A stretch of DNA of 64,000 bases from Luteimonas rhizosphaerae. Lineage in GTDB: Bacteria; Pseudomonadota; Gammaproteobacteria; Xanthomonadales; Xanthomonadaceae. Below, piece by piece: positions 22,291 through 36,538 of this stretch. Location: assembly GCF_002849595.1 (NCBI RefSeq), contig NZ_NRQR01000001.1, forward strand, positions 30,054 to 94,053. The letters are read 5' to 3'. Positions within the stretch are counted from its first letter, which is position 1. Every line of letters begins with the position of its first letter. A program made the position numbers and the translations under genes. The notes under the pieces are model-generated. The model was not told the origin of the DNA, made no database searches, and saw only the letters and a program-made list of their open reading frames with translations.

Positions 22291-22836
22291 CTAACGCCCG
22301 CAGTAGTGGCGGATCGCCTGCCGCACGGTGTCGCCGGCGAATCCCCGGCGCAGCAGGAAGTCGCTGGCCTTGCGCCGCAGCGCCATATCCGCCTGCAGCG
22401 CGACGGCGTCGAAACGCCGCGCGAGCAGATCCCCGGCCCGCGCGAGCCAGTCATCCTCCCCGTCTTCCTGCAATTGCCGGAAGGCGTCGGCGATCACGGC
22501 ATCGTCGAGCCGGTGCGTCGACAGCTCCGCTTCGATGCGGACCGGTCCGTTGCCGGTATTGGCCCGCATCCTGGCCAGACTCACCGCAAAACGCAGGTCG
22601 TCCTGCCAGCCCTCGCCCTGCATCCGCTCGACCGCCAGCGTCGCATCTTCGGCGCTGATGCCACGGACCAGGAGCTTCCGCTCCAGTTCGAGCCGGGAAT
22701 GCTCCCGCCGGACCAGCAGTGCCAGTGCGCGCTGCGCCGGTGTCGCCTCGGGACGCCGCCGACGACGCGCCCCGGCGGCGGACGAATGCTCGTCCAACGC
22801 CGGCGCACTGCCCATCGGATCATCCGGTTCCGTCAT
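22291..22836 (-). CDS. recX: Recombination regulator RecX
   Basis: A 181-residue, all-helical three-repeat protein that binds RecA filaments and restrains their activity. Family features are [23 protein letters not shown] in the first repeat, [11 protein letters not shown] in the second and [20 protein letters not shown] in the third. The ATG lies four bases after the recA stop, with TGAGGCG as a ribosome site that includes that stop, so translation is coupled to the end of recA. Confidence 0.93.
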   Translation of the reverse strand: MTEPDDPMGSAPALDEHSSAAGARRRRRPEATPAQRALALLVRREHSRLELERKLLVRGISAEDATLAVERMQGEGWQDDLRFAVSLARMRANTGNGPVRIEAELSTHRLDDAVIADAFRQLQEDGEDDWLARAGDLLARRFDAVALQADMALRRKASDFLLRRGFAGDTVRQAIRHYCGR

Positions 22837-22840
22837 CGCC

Positions 22841-23846
<1,006 letters not shown>

Positions 23847-24027
23847 CGTCGTGGTCCTTGTCATTCGTGTTCCGGGTAGGTGGGAGCATCCTCGCAGCCG
23901 CGGATCGCACAGGCTGCGACACGCTCGCGTGGAATCGAAACTAATTGTGCGGGCCGCCGCGGATCAGGAGCGGACCACGCAGCGATACGTCGGGAAACAC
24001 CGTGCAGATGCCGGCCGCCGCGCCGCA

Positions 24028-24687
24028 TCAGCGGTTCGGCCTGACGAGGCCGCAATAGAGCCCCTCGATCGCGAAATCCTGGTCGGGCAGCACTTCGATC
24101 GGGGCGTAGTCGGGGTTGCGCGGCAACAGCCGGATGCGGTCCTTGCCGATCTTCAGCAGCTTGACGGTGATCGCGTCGTCGATGCGGGCGACGACGATCT
24201 GGCCCGAACGCGCGTCCCGGGTGCGATGCACGCCGATGAGGTCGCCTTCGAAGATGCCCTCGTCGCGCATCGAATCGCCCTGCACCTTGAGCAGGTAATC
24301 CGGCGACGGTGAGAAGAAGACCCGATCGAGCACGACGTAATCGTCGACCGCCGACAGATCCAGTGGCGCGTCGGCGCCGATCGGCAGGCCGGCCGCGACC
24401 TGCCCGAGCACCGGCAGGCGCAGGGCGCTGTCGTCGGATGTCGCCGAAAGGGGCAGCACCTGCTGCGATGCCGGCACGGCCACTCGAACCCGGATCCCGC
24501 GCGCACGTCCGGGCACACGTTCGATCGCGCCGGCCGCTTCCAGCGCGTCGAGATGGTATTGGGCCGCGCGCACGCCACTGAAGCCGAATGCGCGCGCGAT
24601 CTCCGCCTGCGACGGCGGCATGCCTTCCGATTCGATGCGCTCGGCGATCAGGGCGAGGATCGCGTGCTGGGTCTGGGTCAGGTCCAT
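24028..24687 (-). CDS. lexA: SOS repressor LexA
   Basis: A 219-residue repressor-protease. The N-terminal winged helix spans about residues 1-70. The autocleavage site is Ala99-Gly100 in GQVAAGLP. The catalytic dyad is Ser139 (VQGDSMRDEG) and Lys176 (ITVKLLK). It represses SOS genes until activated RecA triggers self-cleavage. A perfect operator of the Xanthomonas LexA1 type starts three bases upstream of the ATG, covering the ribosome-binding region, so strong autorepression is expected. recA starts 181 bases downstream without a recognisable operator of its own. Confidence 0.95.
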   Translation of the reverse strand: MDLTQTQHAILALIAERIESEGMPPSQAEIARAFGFSGVRAAQYHLDALEAAGAIERVPGRARGIRVRVAVPASQQVLPLSATSDDSALRLPVLGQVAAGLPIGADAPLDLSAVDDYVVLDRVFFSPSPDYLLKVQGDSMRDEGIFEGDLIGVHRTRDARSGQIVVARIDDAITVKLLKIGKDRIRLLPRNPDYAPIEVLPDQDFAIEGLYCGLVRPNR

Positions 24688-24689
24688 AG

Positions 24690-24708
24690 TTAGTAGTATT
24701 ACTACTAA
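24690..24708 (-). promoter_or_regulatory. LexA operator (Xanthomonas-type SOS box)
   Basis: A perfect palindrome with 9-bp arms, TTAGTAGTA-N-TACTACTAA. On the coding strand it reads TTAGTAGTAATACTACTAA, the published Xanthomonas/Xylella-type LexA consensus. It ends two bases before the lexA ATG. Confidence 0.92.
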
Positions 24709-24783
24709 CGGAGCCCGCCGCAAGCCCGTCTATGGACCTGTCCGGTCTGGCCGAGCGCAGTCCAGCGCACGCCGTCTTCGGCG

Positions 24784-26496
24784 TCAGACTGCCGGAATCG
24801 CCAGATCGGTGAGGGTCAGGGGCAGCCCGCTCGCGCGCGCGGGCGCGATCGATGCATCGCGCGGACCTGCGGCCTGCCCGTTCAGCGCGGCGTCGATCCG
24901 ATCCAGCGCGGCATAGATGTACGGCAGCAACGGCCGGTAGCGGACGCCGCATTCCGGCAGCGCCAAGAAGCTGTCGAAATGCTGCACCCGGGCGATCCGC
25001 CAGTACGCGACCTCGCCGCCCGCCGCCCGCGCCTGCGCGACATAGGGCGCGCTGCTGAACGCGGGTGGGATCAAGCCGTCGTCGTCGCCATGGACGATGA
25101 CGATCGGCAGACCGGCGCGTGGCGCACCCGCCCGCGTGCCGGCGACGCCCTGCTGCACCCGCTGGGCGGCCGCATCGCCCCCCGTCTGCAGGCCGCGCAG
25201 GCAAAGCAGGCCGGCAAATGCTGCGTCCGTGTCGCCGGACGGGCTCTCGATCAGGCCGATCCCCGCTCCAGGTGGAATGCCACCGGCGTCGCTCCACCAG
25301 CTGGCGCGTTCCGTCGCCGTCGCGGGCCGCGCGGCGCCGTCGGCGTCCAGGGCCGCATAGCGGAATCCGCAAGGGTGGGCGTCGACCGCGAAGCGCCCGT
25401 AGGCGGACGCATAGGCAGCGGCCACTGCACGCCACAGGCCGAAGCGCACCGACAGCGCGCCGGCCTGCACGGCCGGGGCCTCCCACCCCGCGGCCCGGAG
25501 CTGGTCGTACGCAACACGTGCCTGCGCTGCGGTTCCGACACCATCGACCACGCCGCTCGCGTGCAGCGATGCGCCCCGGTGCACGCCCTGCGCCGCGGGA
25601 AGGGGATGCGGGGCATCGCGCAGGTGCGGAAATGCGGCCGGCATCCACAGCGCCGCTTCGGTCGCGTAATCGAAGAGCGAGCGCGCCCCGGGGGCCGCGA
25701 CGCAGACGTTGGGCGCCGCGGCCACGACGGCATCGAGCCAATCGCCCTCCTCCGCCGCACGCAGCACCGCGCCGCCGCCGTTCGACAGGCCCACGGCGAT
25801 GACGCAGGTGTTGTCGAAGGTGAAAGGCGCCGCGTCCGGACAGGCGTCGGCGAGCGCCTGCAGACCGAACTCGGCCGCCTGGCGCACATGGCGGCCCCAA
25901 TCGGCTTCCGGGTTGTCGCCCGAATGCGCGTGCGGGAACGCGACGCCGGATGCGCCGGACGCCGCCACGGCGAACGTCGTCGCGCGCCGATCGGCGGCGA
26001 CCGTGCCGTCCGCCGCCACACCGCGTCCTGCATCGAGATCGTAGTAGTCGGTGCCCGCGCCCTTGTCGGTGTAGGCGACGGCACAGCCGCGGGGCAGCCC
26101 CCATGCGCCGGCCACGGCGATCGCGCCATAGACGCCACGCGAGCCGGACGACGCGGACACGACCAGACAGCGGCGGCGCCGGTCGAAGTGATCCGGCACC
26201 TGGGTCATGACCCGATGGGGATGCCGCGCACCCGGCACGGTCGCGAACGCGTGGTACTCGCGCCCCGCCACCGGCGTGAGGCTGCCGTAGACGCGGCCGT
26301 AACCGCTGCCAGGCGACAGATCCGCGATGCCGCGCCAGTTCGACCACAACGCGCGCCGCCGGACCTCGGGTGCGGTCGGCGCGTCACGATCCGCGAATGC
26401 AGGTGGTACGGTCGAGACCACACCCGCCGCGCCGAGGCCACCGGTCAGCAGATCGTCGTCGCCGCGATGCGTGGTGACGCGAAATCGGGTGAACAT
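24784..26496 (-). CDS. D-(-)-3-hydroxybutyrate oligomer hydrolase
   Basis: A 570-residue enzyme of the 3HB-oligomer hydrolase family, which cuts soluble oligomers released by PHB depolymerases to 3-hydroxybutyrate. The diagnostic N-terminal stretch DDDLLTGGLGAAG is present, as are NNWRGIADL-like WSNWRGIADLSPG, ASSGSRGVYGAIAVAG and AVAYTDKGAGTDYYDL. The probable nucleophile is the Ser of VGLSNGGGAVLR, with a downstream VQHFDSFLALP supplying His. An in-frame TGA 18 bases upstream of the ATG excludes a longer form, and no signal peptide is seen; many relatives are about 690 residues with an export signal. It would therefore act inside the cell, matching the intracellular PhaZ and BdhA encoded 28-33 kb away. 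Confidence 0.85.
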   Translation of the reverse strand: MFTRFRVTTHRGDDDLLTGGLGAAGVVSTVPPAFADRDAPTAPEVRRRALWSNWRGIADLSPGSGYGRVYGSLTPVAGREYHAFATVPGARHPHRVMTQVPDHFDRRRRCLVVSASSGSRGVYGAIAVAGAWGLPRGCAVAYTDKGAGTDYYDLDAGRGVAADGTVAADRRATTFAVAASGASGVAFPHAHSGDNPEADWGRHVRQAAEFGLQALADACPDAAPFTFDNTCVIAVGLSNGGGAVLRAAEEGDWLDAVVAAAPNVCVAAPGARSLFDYATEAALWMPAAFPHLRDAPHPLPAAQGVHRGASLHASGVVDGVGTAAQARVAYDQLRAAGWEAPAVQAGALSVRFGLWRAVAAAYASAYGRFAVDAHPCGFRYAALDADGAARPATATERASWWSDAGGIPPGAGIGLIESPSGDTDAAFAGLLCLRGLQTGGDAAAQRVQQGVAGTRAGAPRAGLPIVIVHGDDDGLIPPAFSSAPYVAQARAAGGEVAYWRIARVQHFDSFLALPECGVRYRPLLPYIYAALDRIDAALNGQAAGPRDASIAPARASGLPLTLTDLAIPAV

Positions 26497-26807
26497 GGCC
26501 GGCAGCTCGAATCAGGGCGCGCGGACGAGACATTCGCGCTAGACCCGCAGCTTACGGTGTGCCGCAACGACGCCTGGCGACCGCAGGCGCTTCGCCAGGC
26601 ATCCATAGGTCGCTGGCACCCGCGCGCTTCATCCGCATCTGCAGCGCGGCTGCGTTATTGCAACGCCCGCACGGACTCGATACAACGCGTGTCGCGGGCC
26701 GGAGACGTGTCGATGCAGATCCGGCCCACGACGTTATGCCGGCGTCGCTCCGCATTGCTTCAAGACCGAACCAGCATCCGCCGCGCCTGCCGCATGGCGC
26801 GCTGGCG
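26497..26807. other. Intergenic region without a recognisable gene
   Basis: This stretch separates the oligomer hydrolase start from the stop of the small lipoprotein gene. One short open frame on the minus strand (67 codons from 26755) has no family features, no ribosome site and a composition typical of chance frames. GC content dips around 26640-26700. It probably holds the hydrolase promoter, but no clear -35/-10 pair was found. Confidence 0.4.
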
Positions 26808-27050
26808 TTACTGCTCGCGCAGTGCCGAGGCCTTCCGCTTCATCGGCAGGTTGACCCATTGCACGGCGACGCCACGGCGTCGGGCCTGCTCTTCGATGCG
26901 GGCGATGCGGGATTCGTCGCGCGCCCAGGAGGACCCGTTCGGTTGCGGTCTGGCCTCCGGCGTCACGGAAACCGGCGTCGAGGTGCTGGCGCAGCCGCCG
27001 AGACCGGCGGCGAGCGCCGTCGACACGGCGATCAGAAGAAGCGTCTTCAT
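26808..27050 (-). CDS. Small putative lipoprotein
   Basis: An 80-residue protein with a clear lipoprotein signal: a Lys-containing start MKTLLL, a hydrophobic core and the lipobox GLGGC with Cys at residue 20. The mature part is hydrophilic, with a conserved-looking helix ESRIARIEEQARRRGVAVQWVNLP near the C-terminus. I do not recognise the family. It lies 68 bases downstream of truD, in the place where other genomes carry surE/pcm. Confidence 0.7.
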   Translation of the reverse strand: MKTLLLIAVSTALAAGLGGCASTSTPVSVTPEARPQPNGSSWARDESRIARIEEQARRRGVAVQWVNLPMKRKASALREQ

Positions 27051-27118
27051 GGCGACCTCGCAGTGGGGGCATCGGCGATCCCCTCCCCTGCGCTTCTACA
27101 CCGTTGTCACGGCGCGGA

Positions 27119-28189
27119 TCAGCCGTCCGTCGGCATTCCGGGCGCGGGCCGACCGGCGGCGGCGCCATTGCGGACCTCGCCGAGTTCGGCGAGTACGACG
27201 GTGGCATAGCAGCCCGCCGGCAGGTCGAACCGCAGCGCGAGGCCGTCGTCGCACCAGTCCCACGCAAGCGCCTGGGGCCGCAGCCGGGTCGCGCGCCGCT
27301 CCTGCTTCAGCCCGGCGCGTTCCAGACCGTCGCGCAGCGCGAGCGCGCGCGGATCCGACAGCGCATCGAGCTCCAGTGCCTGCACGCCAGCCGTCGTGCG
27401 CAGCGTGCCGCGCCCCCACAACGGGCCGGTCGGATGGATGTCGAACGCTGCCAGCCGCGCATGCAAGGGCTCGCTGCCGGGCTCCGGCCCGAAGACGCTG
27501 CGGCTGCCGTCGAGCATCCACACGTCGCCCTCGAGCGCGCGATTCCAGCTGCCTGCAGTGACGCGCGCCGCGAGCACCTGGTTGAACAGGGCGGAGCGCG
27601 CGGCCGACAGCAGCAGCGTGCGCTGGTCGCGCCCGAAGCGCCGGCCGGCGAACATCGCCAGCGCCGCATCCACATTGCCGGCTTCGCGGCCGAAGCGCTG
27701 CTCACCGAAATAGTTCGGCACGCCGTGCTGCGCGATCGTCTCGAGCCGCGCGTCGATCGCATCGCGCGCGCCATCGACATCGCGCAGCCGCAGCTCGAAC
27801 CGGTTCCCCGCGAGTGCGCCGCGCGGCAGCTTCTTCGCGTGCCGCGTGTGCGCGATCACGCGCAGGTCCGCGTCTTCCAGCGTATCGATCGGCGGCGCAT
27901 CGCGCCCCGGCAGATGCACGCTGATCCGTTGCCGGGTCACCGCATGCCGGTCCTTGAGACCCGCATAGCCGATGGCGACCTCCGCGACGCCGGCCCATTC
28001 GGCGATGCGTCGCGCCGCGAAGGCGGTGTTCATGCCGCGCTTCTCGATGGTCAGCAGCAGATGTTCGCCCGTGCCGGACGCCTCGAACGCGTCGATCTCG
28101 TCGACGCGGAAATCGGCCGCCGTGCGCCGCATGACGGCCGACATCACGCCCGCGCCGTGCGCGCGCGGTTGCACCGCGTCGTCGCTCAC
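27119..28189 (-). CDS. truD: tRNA pseudouridine(13) synthase TruD
   Basis: A 356-residue pseudouridine synthase for U13 of tRNA-Glu. Near the N-terminus are [15 protein letters not shown] and [15 protein letters not shown]. The catalytic Asp is in [14 protein letters not shown], and [13 protein letters not shown] opens the TRUD insertion domain. The GTG start overlaps the ispF stop (GTGA), so the two genes are coupled, as in E. coli. A much longer in-frame reading upstream is a shadow of ispF. Confidence 0.94.
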   Translation of the reverse strand: MSDDAVQPRAHGAGVMSAVMRRTAADFRVDEIDAFEASGTGEHLLLTIEKRGMNTAFAARRIAEWAGVAEVAIGYAGLKDRHAVTRQRISVHLPGRDAPPIDTLEDADLRVIAHTRHAKKLPRGALAGNRFELRLRDVDGARDAIDARLETIAQHGVPNYFGEQRFGREAGNVDAALAMFAGRRFGRDQRTLLLSAARSALFNQVLAARVTAGSWNRALEGDVWMLDGSRSVFGPEPGSEPLHARLAAFDIHPTGPLWGRGTLRTTAGVQALELDALSDPRALALRDGLERAGLKQERRATRLRPQALAWDWCDDGLALRFDLPAGCYATVVLAELGEVRNGAAAGRPAPGMPTDG

Positions 28190-28677
28190 ACCGCGACCAG
28201 CAGGCAGATCGCCTGCGCGGCGATGCCTTCGCCGCGCCCGGTGAAGCCCAACGTCTCGCTGGTCGTCGCCTTGACGCTGATGCGATCGACCGGCACGTCG
28301 AGATCGGCCGCGATCGCCTCGCGCATCGCCCGCGCGTGCGGACCGATCTTGGGCCGCTCGCAGATCACGGTGACGTCGGCATTGCCGAGCCGCCAGCCGT
28401 GCGTGCCTGCCAGCGCGTGGCAGTGGCGCAGGAAGGCGCGGCTGTCGGCACCCTTCCATTGCGGATCGGACGGCGGAAAGTGCACGCCGATATCGCCGAG
28501 TGCGAGCGCGCCGAGGATCGCGTCGCACAGCGCATGCAGCACGACGTCGCCGTCGCTGTGCGCCAGGACGCCGCGCGTGTGCGGCACGCGCACGCCGCCG
28601 ATGACGATGTGATCGCCATCGGTGAAGGCATGGACGTCGTAGCCCTGGCCGATACGGAAACTGGGAATGGCAGACAT
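28186..28677 (-). CDS. ispF: 2-C-methyl-D-erythritol 2,4-cyclodiphosphate synthase
   Basis: A 163-residue trimeric zinc enzyme of the MEP isoprenoid pathway. The metal ligands are in GYDVHAF near the N-terminus and in the following [25 protein letters not shown]. The CDP pocket motif [20 protein letters not shown] is complete. The ATG before SAIPSFRIG was chosen; another ATG three codons upstream is equally possible. Unlike many genomes, where ispD and ispF touch, 181 bases separate them here. Confidence 0.95.
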   Translation of the reverse strand: MSAIPSFRIGQGYDVHAFTDGDHIVIGGVRVPHTRGVLAHSDGDVVLHALCDAILGALALGDIGVHFPPSDPQWKGADSRAFLRHCHALAGTHGWRLGNADVTVICERPKIGPHARAMREAIAADLDVPVDRISVKATTSETLGFTGRGEGIAAQAICLLVAV

Positions 28678-28858
28678 GGGCGTCATGGGCGCCGGACACG
28701 CCCCGGGAAAAGGGGTCCGCAGCTTGCCATGGTTTTGCGGCGGGGCACACGCCGGAGCGCGTCCGGGCCGCGGACCGATGCAACGACACGCGCAGACCAG
28801 AGCGACGCCGCCGAAGCGCCGCGGCGATCACCCGCGCCGATCGCGATGAATCCGTACG

Positions 28859-29557
28859 CTAGCCGCGCTGCGACAGGATGAACTCGAACCGGGCGAGATC
28901 GGCCGGCGTGGTGATCTTGAAATTGTCTTCGCGCCCTTCGACCAGGAGCGGACGCGCGCCCTGCCGCTCCATCGCCATCGCCTCGTCGGTGACGGCGATG
29001 CCGGCATCCCGCGCCGATTCCAGCGCGCGCGTCAGTTGCAGGCGCCGGAACAGCTGCGGCGTCAGCGCGCGCCACAGGCGTTCGCGCGGCTCGGTCCCAT
29101 CGATGCCGCCATCATCGCCGGCGCGCTTGAGCGTGTCGCGAACCGGGGCGGCGAGGATCGCACCGACCGGATCCATGCGGCCACGTTCGAGCAGCGCATC
29201 GAGGTCGGTGACGGCGATATTGGGGCGCGCCGCATCGTGGACGAGGACGAAGTCGTCGGCGCGGACGTCGTCGGGCAGCGCCGCCAGTCCGGCGAGCACC
29301 GAATCGGCCCGCGTTTCGCCGCCGGCCGCCAGGCGTACCGGCCGACCGGCCAACATCGGCGGGTGACGGTCCACCGTCTGCAGCGACGGATCGTCCGCGC
29401 CCAGCACGATCAGCAGGCCGGTCACCCCAGTATGCGCGGCGAGCGCCGCCAGCGTGTGCGTCAGCAGCGAACGGCCGTCAACCGGCAGGTGCTGCTTGGG
29501 AATCCCGCCACCGAAGCGCGTGCCGCGCCCCGCCGCGGGCACGATCACCCAGGTCAT
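28859..29557 (-). CDS. ispD: 2-C-methyl-D-erythritol 4-phosphate cytidylyltransferase
   Basis: A 232-residue nucleotidyltransferase, the third MEP-pathway step. The N-terminal CTP-binding motif is [17 protein letters not shown], followed by [13 protein letters not shown] with the conserved metal-binding Asp and by [11 protein letters not shown] and [12 protein letters not shown] near the C-terminus. It overlaps ftsB by four bases, the usual ftsB-ispD coupling of Gammaproteobacteria. Confidence 0.95.
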   Translation of the reverse strand: MTWVIVPAAGRGTRFGGGIPKQHLPVDGRSLLTHTLAALAAHTGVTGLLIVLGADDPSLQTVDRHPPMLAGRPVRLAAGGETRADSVLAGLAALPDDVRADDFVLVHDAARPNIAVTDLDALLERGRMDPVGAILAAPVRDTLKRAGDDGGIDGTEPRERLWRALTPQLFRRLQLTRALESARDAGIAVTDEAMAMERQGARPLLVEGREDNFKITTPADLARFEFILSQRG

Positions 29558-29895
29558 GGGGCGTCGGATCCGATGGCCGTCTCGTCGACCGGCGCCGGCG
29601 CAGCCGGCACGCCGGCATCGTCGACCACCCGGTAGAACACCTCGCCCGGACGGATCATGCCCAGCTCGCCGCGGGCGCGTTCCTCGATCGCCGCCTCACC
29701 GGATTTCAGGTCGGCGACTTCCGCGGCCAGCGCCGCATTGCGCTGCTGCAGGCCCTCGTTCTGACGGGCCTGCAGTTCCACGCGATCGCGCAGGGCATCG
29801 ACCTGTTCCGTGCCGCCCGCCCCGAACCAGAGGCGGTACTGCAGCCACGCGAGCAGCGTGACCAGCACCAGCAGCACGATGGCGAGACCGCGCAC
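29554..29895 (-). CDS. ftsB: Cell division protein FtsB
   Basis: A 113-residue bitopic inner-membrane protein. One N-terminal transmembrane helix (residues about 2-20, [21 protein letters not shown]) leads into a periplasmic coiled coil with heptads through [23 protein letters not shown]. The conserved [20 protein letters not shown] follows. It works with FtsL and FtsQ in the divisome. It is 15 bases downstream of eno and overlaps ispD. The tail after residue 95 is Ala/Pro-rich and variable. Confidence 0.93.
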   Translation of the reverse strand: MRGLAIVLLVLVTLLAWLQYRLWFGAGGTEQVDALRDRVELQARQNEGLQQRNAALAAEVADLKSGEAAIEERARGELGMIRPGEVFYRVVDDAGVPAAPAPVDETAIGSDAP

Positions 29896-29910
29896 GGGAA
29901 GGTCGTGCCG

Positions 29911-33792
<3,882 letters not shown>

Positions 33793-33950
33793 CTACAGGC
33801 TGGCGGGGACATGCGTCCGGTGCGCGGCCGAAATCGGACGCCCGACACGGATGCCGACCGCTCGGGCTCGCGACCGCGCGCGGCGGTCCGCCGGCGTGCA
33901 GGCACCGCACGCCTCGCGGATCTCCGCCGAAAGCCTGGTCGCGGATACGA

Positions 33951-34015
33951 CGACGCCCCGGGCTTGCGGCGCGGGGCGTCGGGACGCGTCCGATCCGCGC
34001 GACAAGGCGCGGATC
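33951..34015 (-). terminator. Two consecutive GC hairpins downstream of the acidic exported protein gene
   Basis: First hairpin met by minus-strand transcription: GATCCGCGC (33992-34000) with GCGCGGATC (34007-34015), 16 bases after the stop. Second: CGACGCCCCG with CGGGGCGTCG, 33951-33981. Neither has a clear U-tract, so they may stabilise the 3' end rather than terminate alone. Confidence 0.45.
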
Positions 34016-34030
34016 CGGGACCAGGCCGCA

Positions 34031-34330
34031 TCAGGCCGGATCTTCCTCTTCTTCTTCCTCGACCACGGGCTGCGGCTCGGTCGTCGCGGCGTCGATCTCG
34101 GCGGCTTCCTCCTGCGCGTCGTAGGCGTCGTTCACGGCATCGGACGCATACGACTCGGCGGCGGCGGTCTCGGCGGCCTGCGCGGCGGCTTCCGCGGTCT
34201 GGGCCGCTTCTTCGGCCTGCTGCGCGGCGACCTCGGCGTCGCGGGCCTCCTGCTGGCTGTCCTGGGCAAATGCCGGCGCGGAAAATGCGGTGGCTACAAG
34301 GGCAGCGAACAACACGGTGCGGGTCTTCAT
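34031..34330 (-). CDS. Exported Ala/Glu-rich acidic protein
   Basis: A 99-residue protein with a typical Sec signal (MKTRTVLFAALVATAFSAPAFA, cleavage after AFA near residue 22). The mature part is almost only Ala, Glu, Gln and Asp in near-heptad repeats (AAQQAEEAAQTAEAAAQAAE), predicted as a long helix or coiled coil. It ends in PQPVVEEEEEEDPA. There are no cysteines or lipobox. Family and function are not recognised. It has its own 288-base upstream region shared with divergent parE. The extreme composition suggests a periplasmic or surface spacer, but that is a guess. Confidence 0.7.
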   Translation of the reverse strand: MKTRTVLFAALVATAFSAPAFAQDSQQEARDAEVAAQQAEEAAQTAEAAAQAAETAAAESYASDAVNDAYDAQEEAAEIDAATTEPQPVVEEEEEEDPA

Positions 34331-34618
34331 GATCGGTTCTCCCGGATGGATGACATGGCGCCAGTCGACTGCTGCGACGGCCTCCCCGGCTCGGGTGGCG
34401 TGATGCGGTCCGGCGACAGCCCGAACCTAGGCGCTGCGTCCCGTCCGAGGACTGAACAACGGCCGCTTTACCGCGCGTCCACCTGCTGCTAACACCACTG
34501 GAAACCGCTTACATCCGCCTGCGTCACGGGTTCGTCCGCGATCGGCGTCCACACGACGGCGGGCCGCCGCGTGCCGCAATTCCTTTACCATGCGCCGACC
34601 TTTCCGCAGCACCGACGC

Positions 34619-36508
34619 ATGAACAACCGCTACAACGCCGCCGACATCGAAGTCCTTTCCGGCCTGGATCCGGTCAAACGCCGGCCCGGCATGTACACCG
34701 ACACCTCGCGGCCCAACCATCTGGCCCAGGAAGTCATCGACAACGCCGTCGACGAGGCGCTCGCGGGCCATGCCAAGCGGGTCGAGGTCACGCTGTTCAA
34801 GGACGGCAGCTGCCAGGTCGGCGACGACGGGCGCGGCATGCCGGTCGACATCCACCCGGAAGAGAAGATGCCGGGCGTCGAGCTGATCCTCACGCGCCTG
34901 CATGCGGGCGGCAAGTTCAACAACCGCAACTACACCTTCAGCGGCGGCCTGCACGGCGTCGGCGTCAGCGTGGTCAATGCGCTGTCGACCCGTGTCGACC
35001 TGTACATCAAGCGCGACGGCAACGAGTACCACATGGCCTTCGCCAACGGCGATCGCGCGTCGGAACTGACGATCGTCGGCAGCGTCGGCAAGAAGAACAC
35101 CGGCACCCGCCTGCATTTCTGGCCGGACCCGTCGTACTTCGACACCCCGAAATTCAACATCCGCGCGCTGCGCCACCTGCTGCGCGCCAAGGCCGTGCTG
35201 TGTCCGGGCCTGACGGTCACCCTGCTCGACGAGGCGACCGGCGACCGCGACGAATGGCACTTCGAGAACGGCCTGCGCGACTACCTGCGCGGCGAACTTG
35301 TCGACCGCGAGGTGCTGCCGCCGGAGCTGTTCGTCGGCAACCTGGTGCGCGCGACCGAGACCGTCGACTGGGCCGTGAGCTGGGTCGCCGACGGCGAGCT
35401 GGTGCAGGAGAGCTACGTCAACCTGATCCCGACCGCGCAGCACGGCACCCACGTCAACGGCCTGCGCACGGGCTTCACCGAAGCGCTGCGCGAGTTCTGC
35501 GATTTCCGCAACCTGCTGCCGCGCGGCGTGAAGCTCGCGCCCGAGGACGTCTGGGACCGCGTCGCGTTCGTGCTGTCGCTGAAGATGACCGACCCGCAGT
35601 TCTCGGGCCAGACCAAGGAACGGCTGTCGTCGCGCCAGGCCGCGGGCTTCGTCGAAGGCGCGGCACACGATGCGTTCTCGCTGTGGCTCAACCAGCACAC
35701 CGAACTGGGCGAGAAGATCGCCCAGCTCGCGATCGAACGCGCCAGTGCGCGCCTGAAGACCGAGAAGCAGATCACCCGCAAGAAGGTCACCCAGGGCCCC
35801 GCCCTGCCCGGCAAGCTGGCCGACTGCATCAGCCAGGATCTGTCGCGCACCGAGCTGTTCCTGGTCGAGGGCGACTCCGCCGGCGGCAGCGCCAAGCAGG
35901 CGCGCGACAAGGATTTCCAGGCGATCCTGCCGCTGCGCGGCAAGATCCTCAACACCTGGGAAGTCGCCAGCACCTCGGTGCTGGCATCCGACGAAGTCCA
36001 CAATCTCGCGATCGCCATCGGCTGCGATCCCGGCAAGGACGACATCTCCGGCCTGCGCTACGGCAAGGTCGTGATCCTTGCCGACGCCGACTCCGACGGG
36101 CTGCACATCGCCACCCTGCTGAGCGCGCTGTTCCTGCGCCATTTCCCGGCGCTGGTCGACGCGGGCAACATCTTCGTCGCGATGCCGCCGCTGTTCCGCG
36201 TCGACGTGGGCAAGCAGGTGTTCTATGCGCTCGACGAGGAAGAGAAGCGTCTGCTGCTCGAGAAGATCGCGCGCGAGAAGCTCAAGGGCGCCATCAACGT
36301 GACCCGCTTCAAGGGCCTCGGCGAGATGAATCCCTCGCAGCTGCGCGAATCCGCGATCCATCCCGACACCCGCCGCCTAGTCCAGCTGACCAACGAGGAC
36401 AACGTCGAGACGCACTCGCTGATCGACATGCTGCTGGCGAAGAAGCGCGCGGGCGACCGCAAGGCGTGGCTGGAGACGAAGGGCGACCTGGCGACGCTGG
36501 AGGTCTGA
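34619..36508 (+). CDS. parE: DNA topoisomerase IV subunit B
   Basis: A 629-residue GHKL ATPase subunit of topoisomerase IV, which decatenates chromosomes. VIDNAVDEALAGHAK and the ATP-lid stretch SGGLHGVGVSVVNAL lie in the N-terminal domain. The Toprim domain has LFLVEGDSAGGSAKQARDK and ILADADSDGLHIATLL, the latter with the metal-binding Asp residues. The short length and lack of a GyrB insert favour ParE over GyrB. The ATG before NNRYNAADIE was chosen. It converges on the exporter gene with a palindrome in between. Confidence 0.95.
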   Translation: MNNRYNAADIEVLSGLDPVKRRPGMYTDTSRPNHLAQEVIDNAVDEALAGHAKRVEVTLFKDGSCQVGDDGRGMPVDIHPEEKMPGVELILTRLHAGGKFNNRNYTFSGGLHGVGVSVVNALSTRVDLYIKRDGNEYHMAFANGDRASELTIVGSVGKKNTGTRLHFWPDPSYFDTPKFNIRALRHLLRAKAVLCPGLTVTLLDEATGDRDEWHFENGLRDYLRGELVDREVLPPELFVGNLVRATETVDWAVSWVADGELVQESYVNLIPTAQHGTHVNGLRTGFTEALREFCDFRNLLPRGVKLAPEDVWDRVAFVLSLKMTDPQFSGQTKERLSSRQAAGFVEGAAHDAFSLWLNQHTELGEKIAQLAIERASARLKTEKQITRKKVTQGPALPGKLADCISQDLSRTELFLVEGDSAGGSAKQARDKDFQAILPLRGKILNTWEVASTSVLASDEVHNLAIAIGCDPGKDDISGLRYGKVVILADADSDGLHIATLLSALFLRHFPALVDAGNIFVAMPPLFRVDVGKQVFYALDEEEKRLLLEKIAREKLKGAINVTRFKGLGEMNPSQLRESAIHPDTRRLVQLTNEDNVETHSLIDMLLAKKRAGDRKAWLETKGDLATLEV

Positions 36509-36518
36509 TCCGAGGCTG

Positions 36519-36538
36519 GGCCTGACCGCGGTCAGGCC
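36519..36538. terminator. Perfect 20-base palindrome between convergent parE and exporter genes
   Basis: Two complementary 10-base arms (GGCCTGACCG and its complement) with no spacer. The right part overlaps the stop codon and last codons of the exporter gene. It can form a hairpin in both transcripts; no T-tract follows. Confidence 0.45.

Noticed and set aside
23847..24027. A LexA operator for recA
   Set aside because: AATTAGTTTCGATTCC on the minus strand only matches one half-site; neither the TTAG-N11-CTAA type nor the TGTACA type of operator is present.
26552..26755. A 67-codon minus-strand frame in the gap upstream of the oligomer hydrolase
   Set aside because: No start signal or recognisable domain; composition fits a chance frame.
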